64,000 bases of DNA from Mycolicibacterium vulneris (GCF_002104765.1 NZ_NCXM01000002.1:248001-312000); one strand, 5' to 3'. Shown: positions 35,192-44,959, counted from the stretch's first letter. Numbers and translations are program-made. The notes: generated from the letters alone by a model not told the origin.

Positions 35192-36128
35192 GGCGTTTCC
35201 TCGTTGCCGTCCTCGGGGCGCTGGCGAGGTGCCGGTCGTGCTGCGTCTTACCGCACTTGCGGAACAAAGCCCTGAATCACTGTGACAATTTCACGTCGTT
35301 AACGCGTGCGCCCGGTGGGTTGAAATTGAGAGTCTTTATTCGCCCTGCGATGACGACCGCTCGGATTGGGTGACGCGCCGACGCGCGACTGCCGCGCTCA
35401 GCGCTCCGGTCGCGCCCGTATCCCGAGCCGTGTTCAGTAATTATCAGGCTGTGTCGGCAGCTGCCTCAGCGCTCGTGCTCCGGCCGCAGGCTTGCTACAC
35501 ACTGATCTTCCCGTGGGGTCGTAGCGGTAGCCGTGAATCGCCCTGCTGGAGAATGGCTTTCGATCACAGACCACCATTGGTGCGATGACCAACCCGGTAC
35601 GTTGGTCGTGGTGCGCCCACCAGGATCAAGGCGCCGGCTGAAGCAGGCCGCCCGGCATCCGCGCACCATCGCCTCGGTGCTTGTGTTGTGGTCCGAGGAC
35701 CGCCCACGACCGTCGTCGGTGATCGCTGCGGAGGGCGACGCCGCGCTGTGAATTTCCCACCACACGCCCGGCAAGAAACGGTACCCAGACGCGCTGCGGC
35801 TGTAGCTCCCGTAATCCCTCGCCTGCCGGCAAGGTGGCGAAGCGCGTTAGTCCCTCTTTTCGGCCGGTGTCGTCCTGACAAGAAGCAATCCCGGTCAACG
35901 CAGCGGCGGGTGCCCGAGCGTGCACTAGGTCAGGCAGCGGTGGAATGGCGTCGGGAATCAGAACTTACAGAGTCGCGCCATCAGACTTCGGATGCAAGGC
36001 GTTGTTCGCTACGTTGTTGTTGTGCGCGTTACTGCCTCGAAGGGAGATCCGTAGCGAGATGCGAATCGATGTGCGCAGCGGCGGCTGTGGACCTGCCTGC
36101 CCGGCGCCGCGCAAGCCGAGGTCAAATA
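35192..36128. other. Long intergenic region between ubiD and the second TetR gene
   Basis: About 940 bases between divergent genes. A 72-codon frame at 35533 on the plus strand has no recognisable similarity or convincing ribosome site, and other short frames are overlapping alternatives. CGTTAACG (near 35297) is an 8-base palindrome close to the probable ubiD promoter. It might contain degraded coding sequence, but none could be identified. Confidence 0.45.
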
Positions 36129-36827
36129 GTGACACCTAGTCGACTCCGGGTCACTGAAAAAGCGGCCCGCTCCGGGACTTGGGGCGATCGCCCCCCGATC
36201 GATGACGACCAGGCCCGCAGTCGCCTGCTCGATGCGGCTGAGGCGTGCTATGAGCGGCACGGCGTCAGCCGCACTACGGTCGACGACATCGCCAAGGAAG
36301 CCTCAGTGCACCGGACGACGGTGTATCGCTACTTCGGGTCGCGCGACGACGTGCTGGCGTTCGTGTTGCTGCGTGAGTCGGCCAGCGTGATCGAGGGGGC
36401 GGAGCAGACGCTGAATGGCAACCGGCCATTCGCCAACCGGCTGCTTGACGCTCTCGATGGTGCGATCGCTGCAGTGGAGAAATCACGGTGGCTGCGTGTG
36501 CTGTTCTCGGCGGAAAGCCTCACCATGACAGTGGCCGCGGCGGCATCCACAGCCTTCCGGGATCGGATCCGACAGACGCTGCGACCTTACGTCGATGCGG
36601 CGAAGGCAAACGGCGAGCTGCGCGAGCAACTCGATCCCGACGCGGTCGCCGACTGGCTGGTGCGGGTTGCGCAAATGCTGCTGATGGATCACCTCGCCGA
36701 GGGGCAGCACGATGCCCGCTTGGACAGGCGCGCGACGTTGCGCAACTTTGTCATCCCGGGCGTCCTCAGCCCCGGCGCTGCCGACACCGCTACCCCGCCG
36801 ACACGAACGAAGAGGGCAAAGCGGTAG
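36129..36827 (+). CDS. TetR-family transcriptional regulator (second copy)
   Basis: 232 residues from GTG 36129, with GAGG about 9 bases upstream; sequence upstream in frame is not TetR-like. Helix-turn-helix at about residues 45-70 (TTVDDIAKEASVHRTTVYRYFGSRDDVLAF). The C-terminal domain is all-helical and ends in a basic tail (RTKRAKR). It is the nearest regulator gene to ubiD/ubiX (divergent). Its ligand is unknown. Confidence 0.85.
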   Translation: MTPSRLRVTEKAARSGTWGDRPPIDDDQARSRLLDAAEACYERHGVSRTTVDDIAKEASVHRTTVYRYFGSRDDVLAFVLLRESASVIEGAEQTLNGNRPFANRLLDALDGAIAAVEKSRWLRVLFSAESLTMTVAAAASTAFRDRIRQTLRPYVDAAKANGELREQLDPDAVADWLVRVAQMLLMDHLAEGQHDARLDRRATLRNFVIPGVLSPGAADTATPPTRTKRAKR

Positions 36828-36880
36828 TTGATCATTCGGGGTCGGCCTACCTCGCAATGGCCGCTCGACGCGATGAGAGC

Positions 36881-37225
36881 ATGGGCCGGATGACCACTCA
36901 CACCTGCATGCGTTGTGGCCTCAAAACCCGCTACTCCTATTGGCGCAACTGCACGGGTTGCGGCTTAGAGACCCGCTGCTCGTACGACCGAGATTGGCCG
37001 GATCGATATCAGCAGGCCGCGCTAGCATTCGCGGTGCCCGCGAGGATCGTGAGTCTGAGCGAGAAGCATCCGACGGCCGCGTTGGCGTTGATGGTGCCGG
37101 GCTCGCTCATCGCCATGGCCGCAGTCGCCGCGTACCCACTGGTGTTCGTGCCGTTGCTGATCCTGCTCGCCCTGGCCATGGTGGCGTCCGTCCGCTACGA
37201 GGACGCCCGCACCCCACCGACGTAA
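36881..37225 (+). CDS. Small zinc-ribbon membrane protein
   Basis: 114 residues from ATG 36881 (ATG 36890 is equally possible). Two CxxC pairs within the first 35 residues (CMRCG and CTGCG) form a probable zinc ribbon. Two hydrophobic helices follow (ALALMVPGSLIAMAAVAAY and PLVFVPLLILLALAMVASV), so the ribbon is probably anchored to the membrane. Function is unknown. It begins 53 bases after the TetR stop. Confidence 0.65.
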   Translation: MGRMTTHTCMRCGLKTRYSYWRNCTGCGLETRCSYDRDWPDRYQQAALAFAVPARIVSLSEKHPTAALALMVPGSLIAMAAVAAYPLVFVPLLILLALAMVASVRYEDARTPPT

Positions 37226-37235
37226 GTAGACCGGG

Positions 37236-37907
37236 CTAAGACTCGAAGGCCGGAAGAACATTGCCGGAGTCGCGAATCTCCCAGATGCTGGCTTTGCTGA
37301 TGCCATCGAAGTTGATCTTGTTCAGCGTCGCCCACGAATACGTGAGGTCGATCGCCACCTGAGTCGATGTGTTGCCGTACGGGTCGGTCATCGGGAAGGT
37401 GCCTTGCACGTTCACCGCGGACGCGTCCGGATAGGTCGCCTTCGCGTACTTCAGGATGTCGATGGTGTCCAGCCGGGCGCCGTCTTTGATCAGCTGCTCG
37501 GTGTAGTTGTCACGAATGGCGAATCGGGCGTTGACCACGTCGCCGTTCGGGCCCGGGGCGGTGGTGAACGCGACGCCCTCCGGTTTCTTGGGACCGGCCG
37601 GTGTCGACGGCGCCGCCTCCGTCGGGCCCGCCGCGACCGAACTGCTCGATGGGCTCGAGTGGCCGGCGTTCTTCGGGTCGAAGATCCAGCTTTTGCCCAC
37701 AAGGATCAGGAGGACGAGGACGCACAGGGCCGCCAGGGCCAGGACCGCCTTCCCGGAGAGGCCCTTCTTCGGCGGCTCCGCGGAGAACGCCCATTCGCTG
37801 GTCCAGCTGGTGCCGTCGAAGTACCGCTGCAGCCCGTGGCCTACGGCGGGGTCGGGGTACCAGCCCGGCGCCGATTGCGGCGGGGGCGGCGCCTGTTCAG
37901 ACGGCAT
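37236..37907 (-). CDS. DUF2510-containing membrane-anchored protein
   Basis: 223 residues. The N-terminus is a DUF2510 motif (APGWYPDPAVGHGLQRYFDGTSWTSEW), followed by one transmembrane helix (AVLALAALCVLVLLILVGKSWIF, about residues 54-77). A Ser/Pro/Ala-rich linker and an extracytoplasmic domain of about 110 residues follow, without recognised family (VAIDLTYSWATLNKINFDG). DUF2510 is common in actinobacterial envelope proteins. The stop is close to that of the zinc-ribbon gene, in convergent orientation. No function can be inferred. Confidence 0.8.
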   Translation of the reverse strand: MPSEQAPPPPQSAPGWYPDPAVGHGLQRYFDGTSWTSEWAFSAEPPKKGLSGKAVLALAALCVLVLLILVGKSWIFDPKNAGHSSPSSSSVAAGPTEAAPSTPAGPKKPEGVAFTTAPGPNGDVVNARFAIRDNYTEQLIKDGARLDTIDILKYAKATYPDASAVNVQGTFPMTDPYGNTSTQVAIDLTYSWATLNKINFDGISKASIWEIRDSGNVLPAFES

Positions 37908-37974
37908 CTATCCATTTTGGTCGTGCCAGACAGATCCGGGCTACCCACCCCGGCGGCCGATCGAGACGCACCAT

Positions 37975-38109
37975 TCAGTCCTCGCGGTCCGGCTCGGTGA
38001 GTTCCGGCGCGTTCTCACGGGTCGCCATCCCGCCTTCGCGCCCGTGATCCACCGGACCGGGGCGGCCGCCCTTGGGCTCGTCGTCGTCCCTCTCTGATTG
38101 CTTGGCCAT
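37975..38109 (-). CDS. Small acidic hydrophilic protein
   Basis: 44 residues from ATG 38109, immediately after an excellent ribosome site (AAGGAGG). The composition is strongly polar (KQSERDDDEPKGGRPG; ENAPELTEPDRED) with no hydrophobic core, so it is probably disordered. Longer in-frame starts are not supported. The ribosome site is the main evidence; no family was recognised. Confidence 0.6.
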   Translation of the reverse strand: MAKQSERDDDEPKGGRPGPVDHGREGGMATRENAPELTEPDRED

Positions 38110-38316
38110 CGCAACCTCCTTCGTCGACCGACGGACTACCCGCAGCGTGCAATGTGGAGACCCGGAGGACGCAAACTTCGAGTAAGCCGCTCCGCCAAGC
38201 CTAGGCTCTGGACGTCTGTGACGGCGCCGCACCCGCGACGCGCCGGAGATGTGAACGCGAGATGGCCCCGGCGTGACAGATCGGCGTTAGACGCGTCGAC
38301 TCGTCCGGTGCGGGAT

Positions 38317-38553
38317 ATGAATCTAGGCGTGAGCACCCACCATGTGAACCTGACCCCGCAGGAAAGCTCGTTGATCGGTGAGAGTCATCCCGAGGCTCTC
38401 ACCCGCATGGACGAGAAGTCGCTGAAGGACTTGCAGAGCAGGCTGAGGCAAGCGCGCGAGAAGAACGTCAGCCTGTTGCGGCGCCAGGGCGCGGCCCGGG
38501 TGGCCGTCAACCGTGTTGTTGGGAAAGTTGCCCGGTCGCGAAGCTGGGATTGA
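38317..38553 (+). CDS. Small hypothetical protein with basic helical C-terminus
   Basis: 78 residues from ATG 38317 (GTG 38329 is possible). The middle (PEALTRMDEKSLKDLQSRLRQAREKNVSLLRRQGAARVAVNR) is an amphipathic, probably coiled-coil, basic helix. Reading-frame composition is gene-like and the pattern is reminiscent of short actinobacterial proteins of unknown function. Its 3' end overlaps a small membrane-protein frame on the other strand by 47 bases. Confidence 0.5.
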   Translation: MNLGVSTHHVNLTPQESSLIGESHPEALTRMDEKSLKDLQSRLRQAREKNVSLLRRQGAARVAVNRVVGKVARSRSWD

Positions 38554-38632
38554 GGATGAACCCGATCACCGCCTGAACGACATGAAAAACGCAGATGATC
38601 ACCAGCCCGACCTGGGCGAAGGTCCACCTCAC
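38507..38632 (-). CDS. Very small single-pass membrane protein
   Basis: A 41-residue frame from GTG 38632, preceded by AAGGGGG at 7 bases. The sequence is RWTFAQVGLVIICVFHVVQ, then AVIGFILNPSFATGQLSQQ, then HG: one hydrophobic helix and a short polar tail. The helix composition, ribosome site and exact stop make it better than a random frame. Its stop lies inside the plus-strand small gene, a tail-to-tail overlap. Not a recognised family. Confidence 0.5.
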   Translation of the reverse strand: MRWTFAQVGLVIICVFHVVQAVIGFILNPSFATGQLSQQHG

Positions 38633-38707
38633 ATTGCACCCCCTTGTGCGTGGCGAGATGTCCGAATACTACGCCCGGTAGTAGATCGGGGTCAACGCAA
38701 GCAGCGG

Positions 38708-39286
38708 CTACGCTGTGCCGTCCCGTTCGATCCAGCGAGTAAGCGCGTCTTCGAGCGCGGTCGCGACGTCCACACCGGCGCTGACAGCGGCCTGCTCGAA
38801 CCGCTCGACCAACTCGGTGCGGACCGAGGCGCCCAACCTGGAGAACGGCGGCTTTGGCTTCGGCGGCAGGTCTACGGGCACGTGTCGCGCGACAGACGCG
38901 TCGATGAGTTCGCGAAGTGCCGGTATCTCGTTCAGCAACGCGTCGAGGTCGTCGCGTTCTATCCGTAATAACTCGGCCGGCCCCATCGTCGTTACGGTCG
39001 CGGAACGCAGTCTGCCACGGTGGAGCGCCGATTCGCCGATCACCTCGCCCGGTCCCAGCGCGGCGACGCGATCCCGCCCGATGTACACGCCCACCTCCCC
39101 GCTGAGCAGGATGTAGCAGGAGTCCGACGGGGTCTGCTCATGAATCAGCGGCAATGCCGCCGTTGTCGCAGTGCGATGAGCCACTCGGGCGAGACGCTGT
39201 AGTTGAGCATCCGAGAAGTCACCGAATGTGGCATACCCGCGTAGCCGCCGAGCGTCTTCCTCATATTGCTTCGCGTCGGCCTTCAT
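38708..39286 (-). CDS. Cyclic-nucleotide-binding-domain protein without DNA-binding domain
   Basis: 192 residues. The cNMP beta-roll spans about residues 20-120 (PLIHEQTPSDSCYILLSGEVGVYIG; LGPGEVIGESALHRGRLRSATV). The C-terminal 70 residues are Pro-rich then helical (PVDLPPKPKPPFSRLGAS), with no helix-turn-helix. It is thus not a CRP-type transcription factor, but a possible sensor or adaptor. AGGAG precedes the ATG. It lies alone, upstream of gabD2 on the same strand but separated by 108 bases from its stop. Confidence 0.8.
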   Translation of the reverse strand: MKADAKQYEEDARRLRGYATFGDFSDAQLQRLARVAHRTATTAALPLIHEQTPSDSCYILLSGEVGVYIGRDRVAALGPGEVIGESALHRGRLRSATVTTMGPAELLRIERDDLDALLNEIPALRELIDASVARHVPVDLPPKPKPPFSRLGASVRTELVERFEQAAVSAGVDVATALEDALTRWIERDGTA

Positions 39287-39394
39287 AGCGGGCTCCTGAC
39301 GTGCGATGTGCCGCTGACATCGAGAAGCGTAACGCGGATTTACGCTACGAACGGCATAACGCTGCGACGTAAACCGCCGGGCCGCAGACGAGAC

Positions 39395-40951
39395 TCACTT
39401 CCGACCGGGAAGCTTCGATACCGTCCGCACGATGGGTAACAGCGACTTCTGCCACAGTTTCCCCGGAATGCCAAGGGGCGGATCGAGATTGAACACGCGC
39501 GCGGTCGCGATCGTCTGCGATTCGGTGTACTTCAGCAGACCCTCGGGACCGTGCCGGCGCCCGACGCCGGACTGGCCCATCCCGCCCATCGGGGCGCTGA
39601 GGCTGCCCCACGCGAATGCGTAACCCTCGTTGACGTTCACCGTTCCCGACCGCAACCGTGCGGCGACCCGCTCGCCCTCGGCCGAGGAACCGGCCCACAC
39701 GCTGGCGTTGAGTCCGTACTCGGTGTCATTGGCCTTCTCGACGGCCTCCTCCACGTCGGCGACGGGATAGATCGAGACGACCGGCCCGAACGTCTCGTTC
39801 GCCGCGCACTCCATCTCCTGCGTGACGTCGGTCAGCACCGTCGGCTCGTAGAACAGCGGGCCGACGTCGGGCCGGGTCTTGCCGCCCGCAATCACCTTGG
39901 CGCCCTTGGCTTTCGCGTCGTCGACGTGGTCCGTCACGGTGTCGAGCTGGCCCGCTGAGATCAGGCTGCCCATGTCGATCGAGAAGTCATATGCGGTGCC
40001 CAGCTTCATGTTTCGCACCGCAGCACCGAACTTGCCGATGAAATCGTCGGCGATGTCCTTCTCTACGTAGATCCGCTCGATGGAGATGCATAGCTGGCCC
40101 GCGTTTGAGAAGCACGCGCGGGTGGCCGCCTTGGCGGCCTTGTCCAGGTTGGCCCCCCGCGTGACGATCATCGCGTTCTTGCCCCCGAGTTCGGCCGAGA
40201 AACCGATCAGCCGTCGACCCGCGTGTTCGGCGAGCTGCCTGCCGGTGGCGGTCGAACCGGTGAACATCAAGTAGTCGCAGCTGTCGATGATCGCGGTGCC
40301 GACCACCGAGCCCGGCCCGGGCACGATCGCGTAGAGCGCCCGCGGCAGCCCGGCCTCATAAAGCAGCTCGGCGCACGCGAGCGCACAGTACGGGGTCTGG
40401 CTGTCCGGCTTGAGCACCACCGCGTTACCCGCCAGCAGCGCCGGCACCGAGTCGGACACGGTCAGCGTCATGGGGTAGTTCCACGGCGAAATCACCCCGA
40501 CCACGCCCTTGGGCTGGTAAGCGACCGTGGTCTTGCCGATCCCGGGAAGCAGGGCGGGCACCGTGTGGGGTTTGAGCAGGTCCGCGGCAACGCCTGCGTA
40601 GTAGTTCGCGTTCGCCATCAGGTCGATGATTTCCTCCTGCGCCGCCCAGCGGGCCTTACCGGCCTCGGCCTGCAGGAGATCCATCAGAAATTCGCGGTTC
40701 TGCACGACGAGGTCGCGATAACGGGCGATGACGGCGACGCGCTCGGTGACCGGGCGGTTCGCCCAGGCGGCCTGGGCCGTGCGCGCTTCGGCGAACGCGG
40801 CTTCGACGTCTTCGGCCGTGCCCACCGGGATCGTGGTCAGCGGCCTGCCCGTGAAGACCTCGTCGATCGTCTTCGTCTGGCGTCCGGTGATGTCTTTGAT
40901 CGCGGCGAGCTGACGCAAACGGTCGAAGACCTCGGCTGACGGTACGGGCAT
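39395..40951 (-). CDS. gabD2: Succinate-semialdehyde dehydrogenase [NADP+], GabD2 type
   Basis: 518 residues, essentially collinear with M. tuberculosis GabD2 (Rv1731) from the N-terminus (PVPSAEVFDRLRQLAAIKD) to the C-terminus (LLPIVRTVSKLPGRK). Catalytic Glu is in SAELGGKNAMIV and Cys in NAGQLCISIERIYVEKD. It oxidises succinate semialdehyde to succinate, the last step of the GABA shunt. GadB, 37 kb away in the same window, would start that route. GAGAGGT precedes the ATG. A core-type gene, divergent from the desaturase, marking return to common mycobacterial content. Confidence 0.95.
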   Translation of the reverse strand: MPVPSAEVFDRLRQLAAIKDITGRQTKTIDEVFTGRPLTTIPVGTAEDVEAAFAEARTAQAAWANRPVTERVAVIARYRDLVVQNREFLMDLLQAEAGKARWAAQEEIIDLMANANYYAGVAADLLKPHTVPALLPGIGKTTVAYQPKGVVGVISPWNYPMTLTVSDSVPALLAGNAVVLKPDSQTPYCALACAELLYEAGLPRALYAIVPGPGSVVGTAIIDSCDYLMFTGSTATGRQLAEHAGRRLIGFSAELGGKNAMIVTRGANLDKAAKAATRACFSNAGQLCISIERIYVEKDIADDFIGKFGAAVRNMKLGTAYDFSIDMGSLISAGQLDTVTDHVDDAKAKGAKVIAGGKTRPDVGPLFYEPTVLTDVTQEMECAANETFGPVVSIYPVADVEEAVEKANDTEYGLNASVWAGSSAEGERVAARLRSGTVNVNEGYAFAWGSLSAPMGGMGQSGVGRRHGPEGLLKYTESQTIATARVFNLDPPLGIPGKLWQKSLLPIVRTVSKLPGRK

Positions 40952-41385
40952 GTCGTTACCTCTCGAACGGTGTCCAAAACACCAGCCTATGGGCTTCGGC
41001 TCCGGACGAGGCGGCCGTATTCAGTCGGAGCCAGGCGTCTGCAACGTGCGGCACTGGTCCGGGACCGGGAGGTTCGTACCCCGGTTGAGAAATCTGGCAG
41101 GACATGTAGCATCGTCGCTCGACGCAAGGCGGCCGGTCCGTCGCGTCACTCAGGTCGGAGGTGAGTGATACGGTTGCGGCCGCGCTCGAAGGTATCGATT
41201 GTGATTCGGTGCCGCGGGTCTGCTGTGCCGGTTGAGGTTCTCCCTCTTGGCTGATGTCGCGCTGGTGCGTGTGCGCGGAAACGACGATAGATCGGACGTA
41301 ACCAAGAATGCTGCGGCTTGCAAACCGTGTCTGGCTGCGTGTCGCGCAACCGCCGCTCACCGCGCGTCAAGGGGGTTGAACGTCG
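40952..41385. other. Divergent promoter region between gabD2 and the desaturase
   Basis: About 430 bases with no gene-like frame. AAGGGGG just before 41386 is the desaturase ribosome site, and GAGAGGT at the left edge (minus strand) that of gabD2. No repeat or obvious operator was found. Confidence 0.45.
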
Positions 41386-42618
41386 ATGGCCATCACCGAC
41401 ATCGCTGAATACGCCCATCTCAGCGAGACGGAACTTGGGGCCTTCGCGGCCGCGCTGGATGCGATTCGCTCCGATGTCGAGGCCTCACGCGGCGCCAAGG
41501 ATCGCGCATACATCAAGCGCGCCATCGCTTTTCACCGATGCCTCGAGGTTGCGGCCAGGCTCGCCATCGGCATGAGCAAGGGCAGGTGCGGTTGGGCCGT
41601 CGGGACCGCCGCTCTGGCCGCCGCCAAGACGATCGAGAACATGGAACTGGGCCACAACATCAGTCACGGTCAATGGGATTGGATGAACGACCCCGAAATC
41701 CATTCCAATACCTGGGAGTGGGACATCGCCGGTCTCACATCGCAGTGGCAGCACTCCCACAACTACCGACACCACGTCTTCGCGAACATCGTCGACGTGG
41801 ACGACGACCTCGGATTCCGCATCATGCGTGTCAGCCGAGACCAGGAGTGGCAGCCCGGCGCCTTGCTGCAGCCGTTGTATGCGGTGCTGCTGGCGCTGGC
41901 CTTCGAGTGGGGCGTCGCGATACATGGCTTGATCGCAGTCCAAGAATTCGAAGCCACGGACGCCGCCAAATCCGCCCACAAGACGGCGATGCTTCGCAAG
42001 ATGGCTCGCCAGGCGGGCAAGGACTATCTCCTTTTCCCGGCGCTGAGCCGCCGGCGGTGGTGGCGCACACTCGCGGCCAACGTGGTGGCCAACGGCCTGC
42101 GCAACGTCTGGGCCTACATCGTGATCGTCTGCGGTCACCTGGTGGACGGGGCGGAGAAGTTCACCGAATCGGTACTGGAGGACGAGACGAAGGCCGAGTG
42201 GTACCTGCGTCAAATGCTGGGTACCGCGAACATCGAGGCCGGACCGGTACTGGGGTTCATGACGGGAAATCTCTGCTACCAAATCGAGCACCACCTCTTT
42301 CCCGATCTGCCGAGTAATCGCTACCGCGAGATCGCGGTACGGGTACGCGAGGTGTGCGCCACCTACGACCTGCCCTACACGACCGGTTCGTTGCTTCGCC
42401 AATACCTGCTCACCGTGCGCACGATCTGCAAGTTGGCGCTACCCGACTGGCTTCTCTCCGCCACCTCCCACGATGCACCCGAGACGGCGTCCGAGCGCAG
42501 GTTCCGCAACGCCGCCAAGCGATCGCCGAGCGGGGAACACGACATGGAGCGACGCGGATTGGCGACCGCGATACTGGACCGCGGTGACCGCCGGGAGCTC
42601 TGGAGACGCTCGGCCTAG
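41386..42618 (+). CDS. Membrane fatty acyl desaturase, DesA3-like
   Basis: 410 residues. The three histidine boxes are complete: GHNISHGQWDWM, QWQHSHNYRHHVF and QIEHHLFPDLPS. The order and the surrounding text (NDPEIHSNTWEWD; KAEWYLRQMLGTANIEAGP) closely resemble M. tuberculosis DesA3 (Rv3229c), a stearoyl-CoA delta9 desaturase. The usual partner reductase (Rv3230c type) is not adjacent. It lies upstream of the GAP-protein and NRPS genes and might supply an unsaturated acyl chain for the lipopeptide, but this is inference. AAGGGGG precedes the ATG. Confidence 0.93.
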   Translation: MAITDIAEYAHLSETELGAFAAALDAIRSDVEASRGAKDRAYIKRAIAFHRCLEVAARLAIGMSKGRCGWAVGTAALAAAKTIENMELGHNISHGQWDWMNDPEIHSNTWEWDIAGLTSQWQHSHNYRHHVFANIVDVDDDLGFRIMRVSRDQEWQPGALLQPLYAVLLALAFEWGVAIHGLIAVQEFEATDAAKSAHKTAMLRKMARQAGKDYLLFPALSRRRWWRTLAANVVANGLRNVWAYIVIVCGHLVDGAEKFTESVLEDETKAEWYLRQMLGTANIEAGPVLGFMTGNLCYQIEHHLFPDLPSNRYREIAVRVREVCATYDLPYTTGSLLRQYLLTVRTICKLALPDWLLSATSHDAPETASERRFRNAAKRSPSGEHDMERRGLATAILDRGDRRELWRRSA

Positions 42619-42767
42619 GCGCCGAATCACGCTGCAGCCCACTCTGCTGCCTCCGATGCCTGCGCTCAACGGTGGGTCAGACACCGGGGCAAACGGGTAG
42701 GCGTCTCCCATTGTGCGCAGGTCCAGACGACGGAGCGCCCGCCGCGTTCGAGCTGAGGCCCGCCGCT

Positions 42768-43574
42768 CTAGAGGATGTGCAGACCCTGGGCCAGCTGTGA
42801 CACCCCGACCACCGTGAACAGCGCCACCAGGATTTGCCGGTGGTAGGTCCGCACCCAGTCGTGCAGCACGAGCAAGAGAGATTGGGTTTTCGCCGGCGTG
42901 ACCACATAACCGACGAGAATGACTTCGACGACGGCGTACATCAGGACGATGAACGCGACGGAAGCGCCGGCCTGCGCGGTGACCGATGCCCCCGAGGCAG
43001 CGATGATCGCGACGATGAACAGGACACCGTCGACCGGCACCGAGATGATGCCGATCACCCACGCGACCCACGAGGAGCCGCTCTCCCACGAGTTGTGAAT
43101 GCGGCCGAGCAGACGCCGGAATGGCGAGGGGTTCTCGGTCGTCTCATCCGGGACCCGGGTCAGCAGCCGCGGCATCGCGATGGGCGTACCCGAGACCATC
43201 GACAGTTCCCGGGAGCGCTCGTCCTCGGGCGCGGGTTGCGCCGCCCGTGCACGGGTAAGGAACCGCACCGTCATCACAGCGGCGATCGACAGGCCGACCA
43301 CACCGAGGCCGATCTGAATCTTGCTGAGGGTTGAGCTCGTCGACGGGGACGCCGAACCGTGCGCAACGTGTCCGAAAATCGCGGTGAAGTTCAGCAGCAC
43401 CAGCGGGATGAGCAACTCGGGAATGCACACCGTCAATCCGCCGAGCCAGTACGCGAGCAGGCTTGGGCCGGGCCGTGGTCGAGAGATCATCAGTAGGGCG
43501 AGCCCGAGACGAACGGGATTGAGCGCAGCCAGGATCCCCAAGCCCAGCACTGACCCCCACATGGTTCGAGGCAC
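42768..43574 (-). CDS. GAP-family (GPL-addressing protein-like) membrane protein
   Basis: 268 residues, GTG start. About six membrane helices (for example SVLGLGILAALNPVRLGLALLMIS, IPELLIPLVLLNF, IGIISVPVDGVLFIVAIIA and LMYAVVEVILVGYVV). The layout and N-terminus (AALNPVRLGLALLMISRP) resemble the mycobacterial Gap/Sap family that helps move glycopeptidolipids to the surface. In GPL clusters gap lies beside mbtH-mps1-mps2. Here it lies upstream of mbtH, on the opposite strand. This supports a surface-lipopeptide role for the NRPS. Confidence 0.78.
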   Translation of the reverse strand: MPRTMWGSVLGLGILAALNPVRLGLALLMISRPRPGPSLLAYWLGGLTVCIPELLIPLVLLNFTAIFGHVAHGSASPSTSSTLSKIQIGLGVVGLSIAAVMTVRFLTRARAAQPAPEDERSRELSMVSGTPIAMPRLLTRVPDETTENPSPFRRLLGRIHNSWESGSSWVAWVIGIISVPVDGVLFIVAIIAASGASVTAQAGASVAFIVLMYAVVEVILVGYVVTPAKTQSLLLVLHDWVRTYHRQILVALFTVVGVSQLAQGLHIL

Positions 43575-44731
43575 TACCCGTGGGAGGCGGGATTCAAACG
43601 CCGCCGAACTCCAGTTGAGAACGCGAAAATTTCGCTCGGCAAAGCCGGCTATGAATCAGCTGTGTGCGCCAAATTTGATCTTGTTCAACGGATTCCGGTT
43701 ATGCCATCGGCGCGAGCTGGCGATCCCCTGGCTCATGCCCCCGTTGTGGGGGTAACCGCGTTAGCGGGCTGACGTGGTTTGGGTGCGCTGGCGAACTCCG
43801 CGCCTGCCCTGGGTGCGTGAGATCAATCACAACGGGCCTGCGTGACGGGCTGCCCGGGGGCCGGCCAAAACCCACCGGCAAACGTAGCCGGCGACGGGCC
43901 CGCCCGATGAAACCAGCTGGCGACGCGGCCCCGGCACGGAAGCCGCCGCCGGCCCCGGCCGGTGCGGGTAGCTATGGGCCGGGACAGCTCTCGGCGGATT
44001 TCCGCGATGACGTCGGCCTATGCCTAGCAAGTGCCCGTACCTTTTCGCATGCTGCGCGTGGGGGATTCGGCAACGGAGCGAACGCGGGTAGTCTTGTGCG
44101 GGCACATCCGTGAATGTGCTGCTAGAAGGGTTTTTGGTGACGTAGTTGCGGAATAGTGCTCCGGGTCGCTGTATGCGGTAGTCATCCGCGCCGAGCGAAA
44201 CCGGAAGTCGCAGGCAAAGATTGGCTGATCACCTGGGCTGCGTTCTGCGCGTCGACTCGGCAAACGGCCAACATCGTTGCGCCGGGATTGTTGTGCACGC
44301 GTCGGATGAGCGGGCGGGGCAGTGACATATGCAACACCTGCGCAACATGGTGTTTTGCTGCGCGGCAACGAAACTACGCACCAGTACAATTTGACGCGGA
44401 TCGGGTTATCTAAGAACGGAATTCACATGTTTCGGGGAGCGACTGTTGGGTACCCGCCGACCGTGGATCGCCTCGTCGAAGGTCGTAGCTGCGCGCATTG
44501 GCTGCGCTGCTTGGTAAACGGCGACTGTCGGGGTGGGGTAGGAATGGGTACCGCCACGATCATGTGTCGGCGGCGCCCCTCACGACCGAGCTCGATGACG
44601 CTGATTTCCGGCGCGGGAGCTGGTCGACATACTGGCCGGGCCTGACGGCTCAATCCTCAAGCGCTGCAAGGACGCTCGCGTTGCAAGCAGCGCGATTTGT
44701 AAATTTTCGTTGATGTAAGGGGGTCCATCCG
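43575..44731. other. Long intergenic region upstream of mbtH
   Basis: About 1,160 bases. Open frames of up to about 120 codons on both strands lack family similarity and good ribosome sites. GC content drops visibly towards mbtH. The region must hold the mbtH/NRPS promoter; TACAAT at 44386-44391 is a possible -10, with no convincing -35. Confidence 0.4.
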
Positions 44732-44959
44732 TTGCCGCTCAATCCGTTCGATGACGACAATGGCCGTTTTTTCGTCTTGGTCAATAATGAAGAACAACAC
44801 AGTCTTTGGCCAACATTTACTGTCATACCCGCCGGTTGGAGAGTAGTTTTTGGAGAAGCCGACCGCGCTGCATGCCTGCACTACATCGACGAAACCTGGC
44901 CCGATATACGGGCGAAAAGTTTGCGCGACACGCTCACCGCGCCGGTTTGTGATCGATAG
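44732..44959 (+). CDS. mbtH: MbtH-like protein
   Basis: 75 residues starting at TTG 44732, supported by AAGGGGG about 8 bases upstream and by the family N-terminus ([24 protein letters not shown]) beginning at residue 4. The other invariant parts are present: [21 protein letters not shown] and [11 protein letters not shown]. MbtH proteins bind A domains and are needed for activation and solubility. It lies 53 bases before the NRPS start on the same strand. Its GC is visibly lower than that of the NRPS. Confidence 0.95.
   Translation: MPLNPFDDDNGRFFVLVNNEEQHSLWPTFTVIPAGWRVVFGEADRAACLHYIDETWPDIRAKSLRDTLTAPVCDR

Noticed and set aside
35533..35751. Possible small protein on the plus strand (72 codons) between ubiD and TetR
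   Set aside because: No family, no clear ribosome site, and equally long frames exist on the other strand.
43817..44389. Two overlapping frames (98 and 121 codons) upstream of mbtH
   Set aside because: Opposite strands, no ribosome site, composition typical of random GC-rich frames.
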